This document shows, piece by piece, positions 30,390 to 42,900 of a stretch of 64,000 nucleotides of DNA. The notes beneath the pieces were generated by a model, which saw nothing but the letters and a program-made list of their open reading frames with translations, searched no databases and had not been told where the DNA came from. The stretch spans positions 4,299,053 to 4,363,052 of the forward strand of contig NC_051093.1 in assembly GCF_901709675.1 (NCBI RefSeq). The letters are read 5' to 3'. The DNA comes from Syngnathus acus (taxonomy: Eukaryota > Chordata > Actinopteri > Syngnathiformes > Syngnathidae). Positions within the stretch are counted from its first letter, which is position 1. Each line of letters begins with the position of its first letter. The position numbers were made by a program, and so were the translations under genes.

Positions 30390-30395
30390 TTTATT
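30390..30395 (-). terminator. Possible polyadenylation signal of stxbp2
   Basis: AATAAA on the minus strand (TTTATT on plus), about 325 bp beyond the stxbp2 stop. It is plausible but not unique in this AT-rich stretch. Confidence 0.4.
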
Positions 30396-30719
30396 ACTTC
30401 TTTTATACATGACAAAGACACACCACATTCCAGCATTAGAATTAAATCATGTGCAAGGATATCAAAGACAGCAGTTGCCATTAGATTTACCTGAATAAAG
30501 TGAGTTGGGGGTTTAATTTAAGGTACCTTCAAAGGTTCATACAGTGATGTTATTCACGGGCTGATGAGGCTAGGAGGCATTAAAATACTTTTATATGAGC
30601 ACAGAACTAATTGCAGAGCAAACTATATAAACAATACTAAGAAAGAAAAAAAAGTGATCTTCATGTGACGTACTTATGTAAAACCCGGAGCCAATCAAAA
30701 GAAAGGAAAGGTTCTTCCT

Positions 30720-33700
30720 TCATTGTAGCCGCCCACTGTTAGGATCCGCGTTGTTTTCGCAATCTGGATTAGGAACCTGATCGAGACTCTTGAGGTCGTT
30801 GAGGAAGACGGTTGGAGTAAGGATGTGAGAGGAGCCTGTCAAAGATTGAATGAAAAAAGGAATTTACAATGCTAAGCTAATGCTAGCTTGAATGAACAAA
30901 TGTGTGTTTTTGTTTTGGACGCTGGGCTGAAATAAAACAACGCTTACCAATCAGAACCTCCCATTTGCCGGCATTGGCTCGGGTGACTTCGTAAGCGGCG
31001 CGCATCTCAGAGTGGGTCACCCCGCCGATGACAAAAATAATGAGCCTGGGTCCGGTGTGATACTCTGTTGGAGGTCTGTTGTTGTGCCACTGGCCCAAAC
31101 GAGCACTGCACAAATAAACAACAAGGACGACGTGCGCCGTTACATAAATCAGAAATGATAACTTGCACTTAAACAGCCGGAGTCGTTTTAATGACTACTC
31201 AAGATTGATTTTGTGCACTTTGCGGAAGAGGAAGGACACGAGCAGATTATGAGCTGAACCCGCCCAGGTTGCAAAAATGGGAATCCCCGGCAGGATTACG
31301 GCAGCGTTTTATGCAAAACGGGCTTATTTACCTTTTAAACCTTCGACTCACTCCCACTATTTTCCCCAAAGAGCTCCACTTGGACTTAGTTACAGGGATA
31401 AAGGCTTTTATCTGACAAAAATAATCTGTCTGTGACCTCTCATTTAGTTTCGTTTGAACACGAATTTCTAGGAATGTTCTAAATGGACTAATGGATCATC
31501 AGGCTGACAATTATGAAGATCAGCGGTTTAAATTTCAATTTAGTTATAATAACCTACCTGACTGCCGTGTGAGTGGTACTGATGGGGGCGGGGTCCGAAA
31601 TGAAGGGCCAGTTGCGCTTGTCCAGCTTGTCTTCGATGGCGTTCTGAGAGAAGCGACTTAGTTCAGACTTTGTGCTTCGTCAATTATTGCCCAAAAAAAA
31701 AGCAACGAAAATTCTCACACCTCCATGACGTCCTTGAGGATGGGCGTCCATCTGGAGAGCTGGTACGTGCTGTCGGCGCGCTGTTTGCGATCGGGCAGAG
31801 TCACACCGCCATTGACTCCCTAAACACATTTGGTACAAATTGAGTGACTGGCATACCTGGAACTAATGTAGATTTAATAAATAAATAAATAAAAAAAGAA
31901 AAAGGCAGTGTTTTTTGAGTTTCCCACTGTCGCCGTAAATAAATACCCCAGCGATGATGTTACAGCCCAGGTTCTGGAAGTTGGTGATGATGTTTCTGTC
32001 AGCCGTCACGTTGGCATGCTGGATGAGTTTTTCCAGGTTCTCCTCACCAATGCCTGCAATCCATCACATCAGCCACAGTTCTGATTTATAAAAGAAAGGA
32101 GGGGTTGCACCTTTTTTCTTGTGGAATATGAAGAGCAGGATGATGCGGATCTTGTTGTAGGCTGAAACGTCGTTGTCAAGCAGTACGGGCACGATGCTCT
32201 TCATGGCGTCTTTCAGAGGCTCCCCCTCTGCATTAGCGCCCATCACCAAGTCCTGTGAAGAGAGAGACAGGGAAACAGACAAGAGGGATAATTATGGACT
32301 CGTTTTTGGCTGCCAGAGTTTTGTAGAAAGTCCTTTACGCATGTCATTTATAGACCACACGGCAGTGAAAACCGAAACTCCCAGGCCTTTTGGACCTTGC
32401 CGTCCTGATTAAAAGCCAAAACAAGCTAGCGGGATTTACAAGGTGGTGGCGTTGAAACACGCCCATGACCAAGTAATGCATCACTCATAAAACAGAAAAA
32501 GAGGACATGAGGTGGTATCTTCTGTCTGGACACAAAACCGGGTCTCAGGCCCGGACAGTGGTGTTATCCTATCCCTGATGAATCTAAGCCACAGTACTTG
32601 GAAGGCTTTGTACGTCGTCATGTCATTAAATGCGTGGGGACATTACAGCTTGCTTGCCAATGGCATATGAAAATTCACACTCGGGATGCCAAATTCTCGG
32701 ATCGCGTAACCGAGTTACGGTAACGCATCCTCGCCGATCCCTTCCGCTGATGGAAATATCTTGGCTTTGTTTTCAAAACATACTCATGGGCAGACAAGTG
32801 CTGATAGGTTTAATGGTCCGGGCTTCCCATCCTGTGTTGGAGGATCAACAGTCCATTAACCTTCTATTTATAATGTCAGCTACAAAGTGTTCTGTGACCA
32901 GATGTGGCCAAAGATGACCTCTGCAATGTTCCAAAAATAGCAATTACAATAACATGTTGTTGATTTAATCGTCAATTCATTGTGGCATCTCTAAAATTGA
33001 GACTGCGAGACTGACGAAACGCTGACCTGTTCCACTTCGCAGAGCTTATCAAGGGACGCCTTGAATTTCTTCATACAAGCTTCGGCCAAGTGCAGGTGTG
33101 TGGAGTACTGTCACAAAACAAACACGTTCATTCATAACGCAGCACGAGTGACAAGAAATTGCATTTAGACATAATAAAAAAATGTCGCTCACCATACTCA
33201 ACTCCTTCTGATACTGTGGCATCTTCTTTAACATCTGCGAGAGATCTTTGATGTTTGCCTTTTGTGCAAAAAAATAAGAGAACCATCAAAATAGCACTAT
33301 TAACAAATTAAATTGTGTGTATAATGACAACAAAATGGACAAAGACAGTCATACATTGTCAGTGCACATTCTCTTGCTTTCACAAAACGTGTTCAGCAGC
33401 TCCGTCACTTTCCTACAACAACAAAAAAAATCAATGGAAGGAAGTCAATTGACGAGGACAGTGTGTGTGTTTGAGTCCCGCCATACTCACGTCGAGACAT
33501 CGGCAATGTGCAGATGTCGGAGTTGAACCCAGAGCTCGTCGTCTTCATCCAGCAACACTTCTCTCTCTTTGGCATTCCCAATGCCGGTCGTCTGATAACT
33601 ATTCCAAAAGAGTTTAAGCAAACAATACGCAGGGAAATGAGACAAGTGTACTCACGTGTATATGTCCTTTTCGATGTCCAGCAAATCGTAGGCCATAGCT

Positions 33701-36358
33701 TGGAAGGTCAGCTCGTGCAGTAGAGGCGAGATGGGATCGAAGCCACGGTCCACGATAATGAGCTGCGAGCGCCCCTTGTTTACCCCCTGAAATCAATCGA
33801 GAAATGGGATTAACACAACATTAATTCAAATATTTAGTTTTATTCCGCCATGCAATCCACATTTCATTGTCTGTGTGCATATGTGGGGAGGTTAGATTTT
33901 CACACCGATGCCGTATCGTAGGGGTTATGTTTTTGGCTACATGGGTTGATGGCGGACTAACATGCGGACGAACTTTGAACGCCCTTGAATTCTTTTCCTC
34001 TCATGCAACATACTGAATATTCTCAAGGCAACACCAAACAACCAACGAACACAGAAAAAATAATACATGCCTGATGAGATTCATCCCGGAGCTAGGAAAA
34101 GGTGAGCTAAGAGAAAGAAGAAAATAGGGGAAAGCAGCAGTGAAGAAAAAAAAAAAAGATACCCACAACCTGTAGAGGTGAAAAGCTGCAGCATCCTAAA
34201 GTATGTTTACACTCTTATATGGAAAAAGATGCTAGAGAAGAAAAAAAGGAATAATAATTCACTTGTGTACAACATGTCAAAGAGGAGTAAGTGAAGGGCT
34301 TGAACCTCTCCCATGCTTGGGTTGTCCGCTTTGTGAGCATTCAGATGCTGGTAGACCTCTTCGGCCAGTTTGGCGGTCCTGTCCGCTCCGCTACGGGGAC
34401 ACGAGCAAAAATGAATGAGTGCAATTGTTTTTGCTTATATGGAAGTGACAAGGAGGTGCCTACTTGCGATATCGGATGGCGGGGTACTCCTTGAGCGTGT
34501 CGCATAAGGTAGCGATCTGCTCGGCGAGACTCTCGATAATTTTGTCTTGGGTCTCTTTGTTGGATTTGGGGGTGTAGAAGGAGTGGAAGGAGGTTTGGTG
34601 GTCCAGGGAGAACACCTGCCGAGAAGACGTGGAACAAGAATGATTTTCAAGAGTGAGAGTAAAAATAGATATTTGAAATATAGTTTTGTTTTTCTAGTAG
34701 GATTTTTTTCCCCCTGAAAAATCCTACCTGAGACTCATACGGCAAGAAAGCGACGTTAATCTCTTTTAACGTCTTGGTGGATTTGGAGACTCTCGATCTT
34801 GCAATTTCATTGAAAAGATTATCAGGGCAAGCTGGTGGAGTCAAAAATAAATAAAAACATAAAATAACCTGGGTGACCATTTTGATTGTTTTGGATCACA
34901 TCGAAGCGGTATCTTACTGTCTGTGAAGAAGACGTGGGCTGCTTTGTAAGTGAAGGCGGAGTCCTTGAAGTCGTTAATGAGAGCCCGAACAGACTGAAAG
35001 TTAAAGTCTTTGTTATGGCTTCATGAAATCAACGTACCCTTTTTTTGGGTAGTTTGTGAGTATAAATAATTTAAATACACCTAAAATAATTAGTTTGATA
35101 TAGAAGAACCATTGAAGTAAATAAATAATTTAAGTTTAGTGAGTAAGCAGACCTTCTCCACCGGTGAGATCAAATATATGGCTTCCAGGCAGGAGATGGG
35201 TTCCCTGCTTTTATTGAGGTCCTCCACAACTGAAAGCACACGAGACCTCAACAACCGCGCAAAAAAGGAGTAACACTATGAAGCCATCAGTATGAAATTA
35301 ATTTAGATAAGGATTACTTCATCCCGAGGACAGGAATTATGTCAGGCATGGTCATGTAAATACTTTGCACTCAGCCGGACACGTGACCAGATTTGCACAC
35401 AGCATACTTACTAGTGACCCCTTCTGCCAGAATGTCTGACATCTTGCAACAAGATGACAGAATCCGCATGCTCATGTGGTCCACGATAAGAACCTGAAGC
35501 CATTGATTAAAAAAAAATATATATGTAAATACTATTTGGAAATCCAAATGAGCCTTTGAGTCTCAGCCATTTAGTTGTGTATTATATTTGGACAACGTTT
35601 ACCTTCCACTCTCCATCCTTTCTTATACTCTTGATGACACCATTTAGGATTTCTGTTGAGATAAACACAGAGATTATAAAATTGCAGAACTTGAGATGCT
35701 CTGAACCACTTCCTGCTGTTTTGTGACATTTTATAAGAGGTTGCAACAGAACACTAGTTGTGAATCCTTTGCACCATTGAGTTATAGTTTGACTGTAAAT
35801 AGAACAAAAAAAAAAAAGAAAACCCAACTCGGCAGATTGTGGTTGTTTTATTCATATATTATTAATTAATGCGTTTTTTTTTTTTAAACGAGTCAATTAA
35901 AAATATAAGTTACATAAAATCTAAATCGTGATATATGTTTAATATTAGCTAAATTTTCAATAATTATTAAGTGTAATCGATGGGAAGAAAGACTTGCCGA
36001 ACTTCCCTATTACGTAAGCTAGCTATCATTAGCCTTCAGCTGCCAGTCATTATCAAGTGCTCAACGGCCAAGAAATAAAGTTGCTATTGAAATTTTTCAC
36101 AAAACAATATTTTGCCTCCTTGCTAATTACGTCGCCCGTGTGACATTATCTCTATTTGACGTTTTACTACAGATTTTAGCCCGGAAACACATTCGAGAAA
36201 CACATTTTGTTCTCGGACGTCACATTCACTTCCCGATTCATCCCACGAAACTTCACTTTGAGCATGTAAACTAATATGCTACAATTGGAGACAGTTCGAG
36301 AATATAATATGCGCCACTTACTTTCGCCTACGATTGTTTTTAGCCCAATCGGTGCCAT
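30720..36358 (-). CDS. stxbp2: Syntaxin-binding protein 2 (Munc18-2), Sec1/Munc18 family
   Basis: Nineteen exons: 36358-36322, 35652-35603, 35493-35412, 35229-35153, 34993-34918, 34831-34728, 34615-34464, 34390-34306, 33786-33656, 33598-33491, 33412-33355, 33258-33193, 33107-33027, 32252-32111, 32053-31947, 31819-31721, 31643-31558, 31105-30948 and 30835-30720. They total 1815 nt, giving 604 aa against 593 in human. SM proteins clasp syntaxins and promote SNARE assembly; Munc18-2 serves granule exocytosis and epithelial secretion. Recognisable segments are the [12 protein letters not shown] start, [61 protein letters not shown] and [22 protein letters not shown] second ATG lies directly upstream (36361); the conserved start is the inner one. 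Exon 10 uses an AG 7 nt upstream of a second AG, and only the upstream one keeps frame. The C-terminal tail is divergent. stxbp1 is the main alternative; the pcp2 and pet100 neighbours favour stxbp2. Confidence 0.93.
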
Positions 36359-36361
36359 CAT

Positions 36362-36819
36362 CAGCAGTCGGTTAACTTGTCACTGTTGGCCACTTCCTTG
36401 TTGTTAAAGTCTGACTACCTGCTTGTCATAAAGATTTCCTAGGGAAATAGTGACCCCTACAGTCCACCAACAGTATAACACACGGCTCACCCAAATCTCA
36501 ATATGGACAAACGTTACATCAGGAAAAATAGACCTGTGATGATACTCTTATTAAAATGTATTTATTTACGTATCATTAAAAAAGCTTGTGACACATGATA
36601 TGATGCAATTTTAAAATTAAATACACCAAACATCAAAAAGCCGAACAGCATTAATAGTCAGTGAATTGTCATATAAATCATAATTACATCACATGAACAT
36701 GCTGTCAAAGTTCAATGGGAAAATTATCATAGGAATGAAAATCACCCCGTTCCACTCATTCTTGCCTGATACAACACAAACAGTTTTGGTATAAATATAT
36801 TTTTTGGGGGGCAACAACT
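36362..36819. other. stxbp2 promoter region and pet100 3' flank
   Basis: About 460 bp between the stxbp2 start and the pet100 stop. A minus-strand AATAAA (TTTATT at 36561-36566) could end pet100. No TATA box is seen for stxbp2. Confidence 0.4.
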
Positions 36820-37514
36820 TTAACTCTCTGACTCCAAAGAGAGTTGTTTCATTCGCTGCTGCTCGTTTCGTGCTCGAACTTTTTCCTTGAAGTCCTCCAA
36901 CTCTTTTCTCTGCAAGTGAACATGATAAACATTAGTCGGAATCATGTAACTTTTAATGTTATAAAGTTGACGGGAACCCCCCAAATATAGAACTAAATGG
37001 AGGGGCAAGGGTACAAACCCAAAATGATGGTCACAACTACAATGCAAATCAATTCTTGACAGATTTCTTTCCCAGAAAAGAAAACAACTTAAAGACTAAA
37101 CGTAGAAATGAAATGTAAATGAATCTTACTTGAATTCCCTCGTCAGCTGGGAAGATCTCCCTCTGCGTTCCACAAAAAGTTCATTAAAAAAAAGAGAAAG
37201 CTGGATCAGTTTTACGTCACCCATTTACGGCATTTTTCAACTTTGTGTGAAATTAAACTACGCTACAAACCTTCCGCTTTACGATATATTCCTCAAAATA
37301 TTCTGCTTGATTTGAGATCCAAAACATAGTAACAGGAAAGGATAAATACAGCACCATCTATTCCACAACATAAAAAAAACACAAGCATGTCAGTCAGTAG
37401 CCTTGACTATGACTTGAACCAAAACAACACCGAAATCGTCAGTCCTTAAAGAGTAACGGTTAAAAAAAAAAACCCAGCTGTACTTACTTTGAACATCTCT
37501 ATTTTAACGCCCAT
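36820..37514 (-). CDS. pet100: PET100, cytochrome c oxidase assembly protein
   Basis: Four small exons, 37514-37488, 37357-37271, 37162-37130 and 36909-36820, encode 78 aa against 73 in human. The start MGVKIEMFK, the hydrophobic segment YLSFPVTMFWISNQAEYFEEY and the basic tail (ELEDFKEKVRARNEQQRMKQ) follow human PET100 closely. PET100 is an inner-mitochondrial-membrane factor needed for assembly of respiratory complex IV; the single membrane segment lies at about residues 10-27. Most of these exons are too short to be found as open frames, and only the last appears within a longer frame. The gene follows stxbp2 in the same orientation, as expected from the 19p13.2-type block. Confidence 0.92.
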
Positions 37515-37694
37515 TCTGACGTAAAATTTCACCACGGTAACTGAAGCGTTATCTAAATTTGAGCTGCAGCCGAAGACCTTCACTGTAGTGTCAACCTAGC
37601 TAGCTAGCCGCACCATTGGTGCATTACGGTAACACGGCACCTACCGGCGGCGTTGGTGATCTTCAAAATAAAAGCATAATTATTGGAAGATATA

Positions 37695-38034
37695 TACAGT
37701 GATCCCTCGCTACTTCGCGTTTCGTTTATCGCGGCTTCACTACATCGCGGATCTTTTTTTCCCAAATTAAAAAAAACATTTAAAAGTCAAAATAAAACTT
37801 CTAAATTGAGGAAACATGTGTCTAACCTTTAGAACAATGTAGTATTGCTCCAAATGTCCGTTTACATTCCTTTAGAAGTCCGTTTTCGCGTGTTAACACG
37901 ATGGTGAATTAGCATCTTTCCGCTAACTCGTTAGCCTGCCCAGTACTTCTTGCTGGTGACCGTACATCACGGATTTCACTTATTGCAGGTGGTTTTTGGA
38001 ACCAATTATCCGCGATAAACGAGGGATTACTGTA
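37695..38034. mobile_element. Tigger-like MITE with TA target duplications
   Basis: The left end reads TA-CAGTGATCCCTCGC and the right end reads GAGGGATTACTG-TA. The inverted termini share CAGT[G/A]ATCCCTCG and a TTTATCGCGG segment, the hallmark of pogo/Tigger-type non-autonomous elements in fish. The body (about 336 bp) has no coding capacity. It sits between the 5' end of pet100 and the 3' end of brd4. Confidence 0.8.
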
Positions 38035-38958
38035 TCGTTAGGCTTAAAAATGACCATGTATAGCAAGTACAAGACAGATTTTTGTTTACTTTGTTTTTAT
38101 TGTTTTCTATAAAAAAAGAGATGTTTATTTAATGATCAGAACAGACTGAATCAAGAGGTCTCGATAGACCACTCACAGAATAGCAAACAATAAATTGAGG
38201 ACATTGTGAACAATCCCCTCGCCCACCCACCCCTCCAAAAATCGCATGAACGCATGTAACAAAATAAAATACCTGAATAAAGCAAACTCTTGGGCTGAGT
38301 CAGCACATTCTCCATAGAACACATGGCACGACAGTTGTGAAATGAAGAGAGCGAGCAAAACAAAAGCCAACGAGTTCAGTTTTTTCATCCTTTCAAAGCC
38401 AGATGTGATATATTCTTATACGGTGGACTTCATTGGGAATTAATAAAAGGTGACTTAAGCACAAAAAATGTTCTCCTGAAGTACTGTTTATTCTCTTCAA
38501 TAGAACGCAAATATGTTTAAAAAAGTTATAAACACACACACACACAACCGCGCAGCCACTCAAATGTACACAAACACACATGGGCAGAATCCAAAGCAAA
38601 ATGTGTCCACGCTGAGACTAAAACGAGAGCAAAGTCCAGCCACATTTAAAATCCCAAATGTCGGGTCAGATATAAAACGTCCTTTTTTTTTCCGCTTTTT
38701 GTGTTCCTCTTTTATACACAAACTTGTTGAAAAACAAACAAAAAGAATGACATTCACTCAAACTCACCTGTTCAGATATTACACTCTAGCCCCGCCCCCT
38801 TTGAGTGTAACATAAGCGAAAGGAGAATTACAATACAATAGTAATAATAATAATAAAATTAATACAGGCACTGGAGAAAAACAAACACCAGGAGAGACAA
38901 CGTCATCCCAAAGAAGTCACGTCCACTAAAAAGAACTAAAAACGGGCTCCAATCAGTC

Positions 38959-38979
38959 TTTTTTTTTTTTTTTTTTTTT
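38959..38979. repeat. 21-base homopolymer T run
   Basis: Uninterrupted T run in the inferred brd4 3' UTR (poly-A in the transcript sense). Confidence 0.9.
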
Positions 38980-39436
38980 AAACTTGTAAATTAGAGAATG
39001 TGTCCGAGTGAATCCAGTAGTGTGACTGCCGATATGGAGTACAAGGAAAGCGGTGCAAGCTTTTTGTTCTGTAGTGAAACCACCATTGTAATAATAATAG
39101 CTGAAGCTCTGGAATATCAACCTCTGTGTCCTGTCAGTGATTTCAAAATATGACTTCAACTGTTAATTAAATACTTGCTGGAGCTATGATAATGCATATA
39201 TTTTTTTTAAAAATTTATCTAGCTACCTATGACATGACGAGGACCGAGCATAAAAAGTTGTTTGGCATAGAGATGCGTGTGTCTGTGTGTGGAGTGTGTC
39301 GGTAAAGAAAAGTCAAAATAAAAGCTCCAAAATAAAGAGTTATTGTAGTATAAGAAAATACTTCTTTACAGTAGATACTAAGAGGATGACTGCTCCTACA
39401 TGTCGTAGTTGTTTGTAGTAAATGTCATTTTTCAAC

Positions 39437-39470
39437 TGTGTGTGTGTGTGTGTGTGTGTGCGTGCGTGTG
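39437..39470. repeat. (TG)n microsatellite
   Basis: Twelve TG units followed by CGTGCGTGTG, within the inferred brd4 3' UTR. Confidence 0.9.
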
Positions 39471-39965
39471 CAGGCCACAGAACCTCCTGGTCTTAAAGAG
39501 AGAGATGTGTAAGGCAAAGTGTACCTTCTCTATTGAGAGATAGACATGTTTTACAGTGTGGAAGCCCCCACCCTCCCTCCCCCGCCCGCCCGCCCCGCTC
39601 ATCTCATGTGTTCACATACAACAATCATAAAAAAAAAACGAGCAAATCTTGTTGTCCACTTCAGTTCCAGAAACAAGCGTGCTCCAAGCGTCTTGTGTCA
39701 GTAAAGAATCAGAGCTTCGAGTCCAAATTATTGTTGTCGTTACACCCCTCCACCCCCCCGCAAGATGGCGGAGGCAAAAAAGGCAAAGAGTACCGACATG
39801 GCGTCTTTCTCCCAAAGGGAGGTGATGATAATGATGACGTGACGTCCGCTCAGTCGTCCCTCTTTAAAAAAGTTGCTTGTCCCCTCTTTGTGTGTGTGTC
39901 GGGAGGGGGTCTTGATTTGCAGTTTGTTTCCTTTCCTTCTCCTTGTCTTTCCATTCCTCGTCTCC

Positions 39966-42900
39966 TCAGAAGATGTTCTCCTCAAAGATCGCCATTAAGT
40001 CACTTTGGAAATTCATGTCAATTGTTGCTGCCATCTGGGGATACAAAATGTTGCAATGTTATGAGAATGACGTCGTATTACGAGAAAAGACTTCTTGCAA
40101 GTGCTAAAAATTGGAACTATTGGAGGAAAACTAAATTTCAAAATGAAGACAGATGCAAAGAAAGGGTTAGATTGTTTTTCTTACCGCTTCTCGCCGCCTC
40201 CTCTCCTGTTCCCGTCGGCGGGCCATCTCCCTCTGCTGGTCGAGTGGGCTTTGGACGGCGGCGGGCTGAGGCGGCGTGGGGGGCTGCGGTGGCGGCTGCT
40301 GCTGCGGCGGCGGCTGCTGCTGCTGCTGGGGGGGCGTTCGGATCACAGCTGGCGGAGGCTCGGGCTGCTGCGGGGGCACTTGGATGTGCTGCTGCGGCTG
40401 CTCCAGACGCCTGCGCGGTTCCTCGTGCACCCTCCTGCTCGTCTCCAGGACATCGTCATCATCTCGACCTCTGAAAGATTGGCCATCACAACTTGTTTAG
40501 ATTTGGATGATATTTCACTCAACACCGTTTGTTGCTGAAGTCAAAGTGTAGTGTTGTCATTAAATTGGCCACTAGAGGGCGCTCATGCCATCTTGGTTTG
40601 CGATCGCAAAACCTTTCGAAACGCTTCACTTGCCGAAGTTTGTCCTGCTCTCGGCGCATTCGGTCTTTTTCCGCCTGCTCGGCTTGCGCTTTCAGTGCCT
40701 TCTCCCGCTCCTCCTTCTCGCGGGCGGCCCGGCGGAACTGCTCGAAGCTGTCGCTCGACGACTTGACGGCGGACATCGGCGTCGACGTGGACTTCTGGGC
40801 AAGACTGGCCCACGAGCCCATGTTCTTCAGTTTCACATCCTAACAGAATAAAGCAAGATTTGTGAGTTGACCGTTTGAGGACAACTGGCACCAAGGCCCA
40901 TTATTTGTTATTTATTTTTTAATAGCTGTTACGTACCTTTTTGGGTGCAGAGGGAGCCTTGGAGTCCTGCTTGAACTTCTCCTTGTCTTGCAGGGAGGGC
41001 GGCGGTATGCTGGGCTCAGAAGAGCGGATGACAGGCCGAGAGCTGTCCAAGGACTTCACATCTAAGCGAAACAAGGAGGCCCTCGCTCAATAAATGGGTC
41101 AAGTTTTTTAAGGAAAGGGGGGAGGGGGGGGTTTAACAAGTCTTACTCTGTTGGCCGAGGCCCGGCTGAGTGGGCTTGCTGTCGGGATGCTTGTGATGCT
41201 CGGGCCTCATGGCTGGGTTGAAAGGCTCTCCTCTCATCACGGGTGAGGGGGGAAGTTTGTCGTCTTTGAGCGCTACTTGATTGCCGGGCACCCTCGGCTG
41301 CATTGCAAGCACAAGCGCCATCTTTATAACATCATGTATCATGTACATTCTGCCCCCGAGAAATCATCTTCAGAATGTTCAATTCATTTCTACAAGTCGT
41401 TCTCACCTTTTTGGACTGCATATTGTGAGGCGGAGACTGGTGAGACACGGGCGGGTACTGAGGAAGTTGCGGGGAATGCATCATTAGAGGGGATGGGTTG
41501 TCCCTCATGTGACCTGTCAACACACACACGCAAAAAAAGATCCGAAGTTTCTCAAGCCGGCATGTTCGCATTGTTTGGTTTACCGCCTCGGCGCTCACCT
41601 CCGATGAAAAGGTCCGGCTTGGGCGGCCGAGGGGACAGCTGCGCCAGGGGCTGGATGATCTGCTGTGCTTTGTTGCCGGTGGCCATGGCCACCTTGTGTG
41701 AAGGCCCCTGAGGCTGACCGATGAGCGTGGAAACCTGCTGGTAGTTCAGCTGCTGCTGTTGCTGCTGCGGGGGCGGCGGCGCTTGCTGCTGAGGCGGCAG
41801 GTGGCGACTCTGGTGGAGGGACATCTGCTGGGACGGGGCTTGATGCGGCAGGGCTACCGGAGCCTGCACCTGAAGCGGGAGCTGGGGAGTGGGCAGCGTG
41901 GCTTGGGAGGAGAGTTGGGGTTGGCTCTGGATTGACTGGAGCAGAGACGACTGTTGTCCCGCTTGCTGCTGCTGCTGACGAGCCTGCGCCTGGAGCGACT
42001 GCAAAGACTGCTGGGGCTGACGGGCTTGTTGGAACTGCTGCAGGTACAATTGCACTTGGTTGAGGGGCGCCGAGGAGACCGCGTCGTCGTCGTCCTCCAG
42101 CAGCATCTGGGGAGGCTGCGAAGACAGCAAGCCTTGCGGCGTGAGTGTGGGCGGGGACAGGGGCCGCTGATGCATGGGCTGAGGAGGGTGGAGGATCTGC
42201 GGGGGAAGCTGATGCGGCGGAGGGGCCGACTGGGGCTGGAGAGGGGGATGCTGCAACGCAGGCTGCTGCAATGTCGGCTGCTGCTGCAACACTGGCTGCT
42301 GCTGGGGAGGCGCTGGCTGCTGCTGCTGGGCAAGTTTGGGATGAAGAGGCGCTGCCTTGTGACTCGGTCGAGACGGCTGCTGAGGCATGGAAGTGTGCAA
42401 GGCTAAAGGACAAGAAATAAAAAGATCATGTCAATAGACAGGCTGTTCCCAAACACATGGTCCATAATGTGTCAAGTCACCCTACCTGGAGAGGGCAGAA
42501 TGGGATGGTTGAGGAAGGGGTGCGTCTCGGGGGACACCGGCCCGGCGCTATTGGCGCTGAGCTGAGGCGGGGCGGGGGACGAGGAGTTTCCCGTATGGTG
42601 GGAAAGATGCATGAGGGGCTGGCCGAACGACGGCAAGGGATCGAAGCTGTTCTCCAGCATTTGGGAAGACTCCAGGGCGGCTACGGGAGGGGGCATGTAG
42701 TCCAGAGGTGGGGGGGGCTGATGCTGCTTCATCGGAGGCTGAAAAGTCGCCATTTGATGAAGCGCAAGCTGAGCGGGGGCGCCCGGCATGTGCGAATGCG
42801 TCTTCTTGCTCTCCTTCACAGGTTGGGCCTTCTTCTTTAACGCTTTCATCATCCCTGAAATGAAAATGAGGAATTCAGTTGGAAGTTTGTCGAACAAAGT

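Larger units (their letters stand above)
38096..39965 (-). other. brd4: Long 3' UTR of brd4
   Basis: There is no gene on either strand between the brd4 stop (39966) and the MITE. Minus-strand AATAAA signals occur at 38096-38101 and 38124-38129, with others upstream. It includes a 21-base T run (38959-38979) and a (TG)n repeat (39437-39470). A UTR of this length is usual for brd4, but the actual end is unproven. Confidence 0.6.

Noticed and set aside
39533-40474. 313-codon plus-strand open frame, the longest in the window
   Set aside because: It overlaps the last brd4 exons and 3' UTR on the opposite strand. Its Ala-rich part is the antisense of Gln/Pro codons, and it shows no domain.
41554-42410. 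Several 150-280 codon frames on both strands
   Set aside because: They are shadow frames of the Gln/Pro-rich brd4 exon 41599-42402; the phase-matched frame is the real one.
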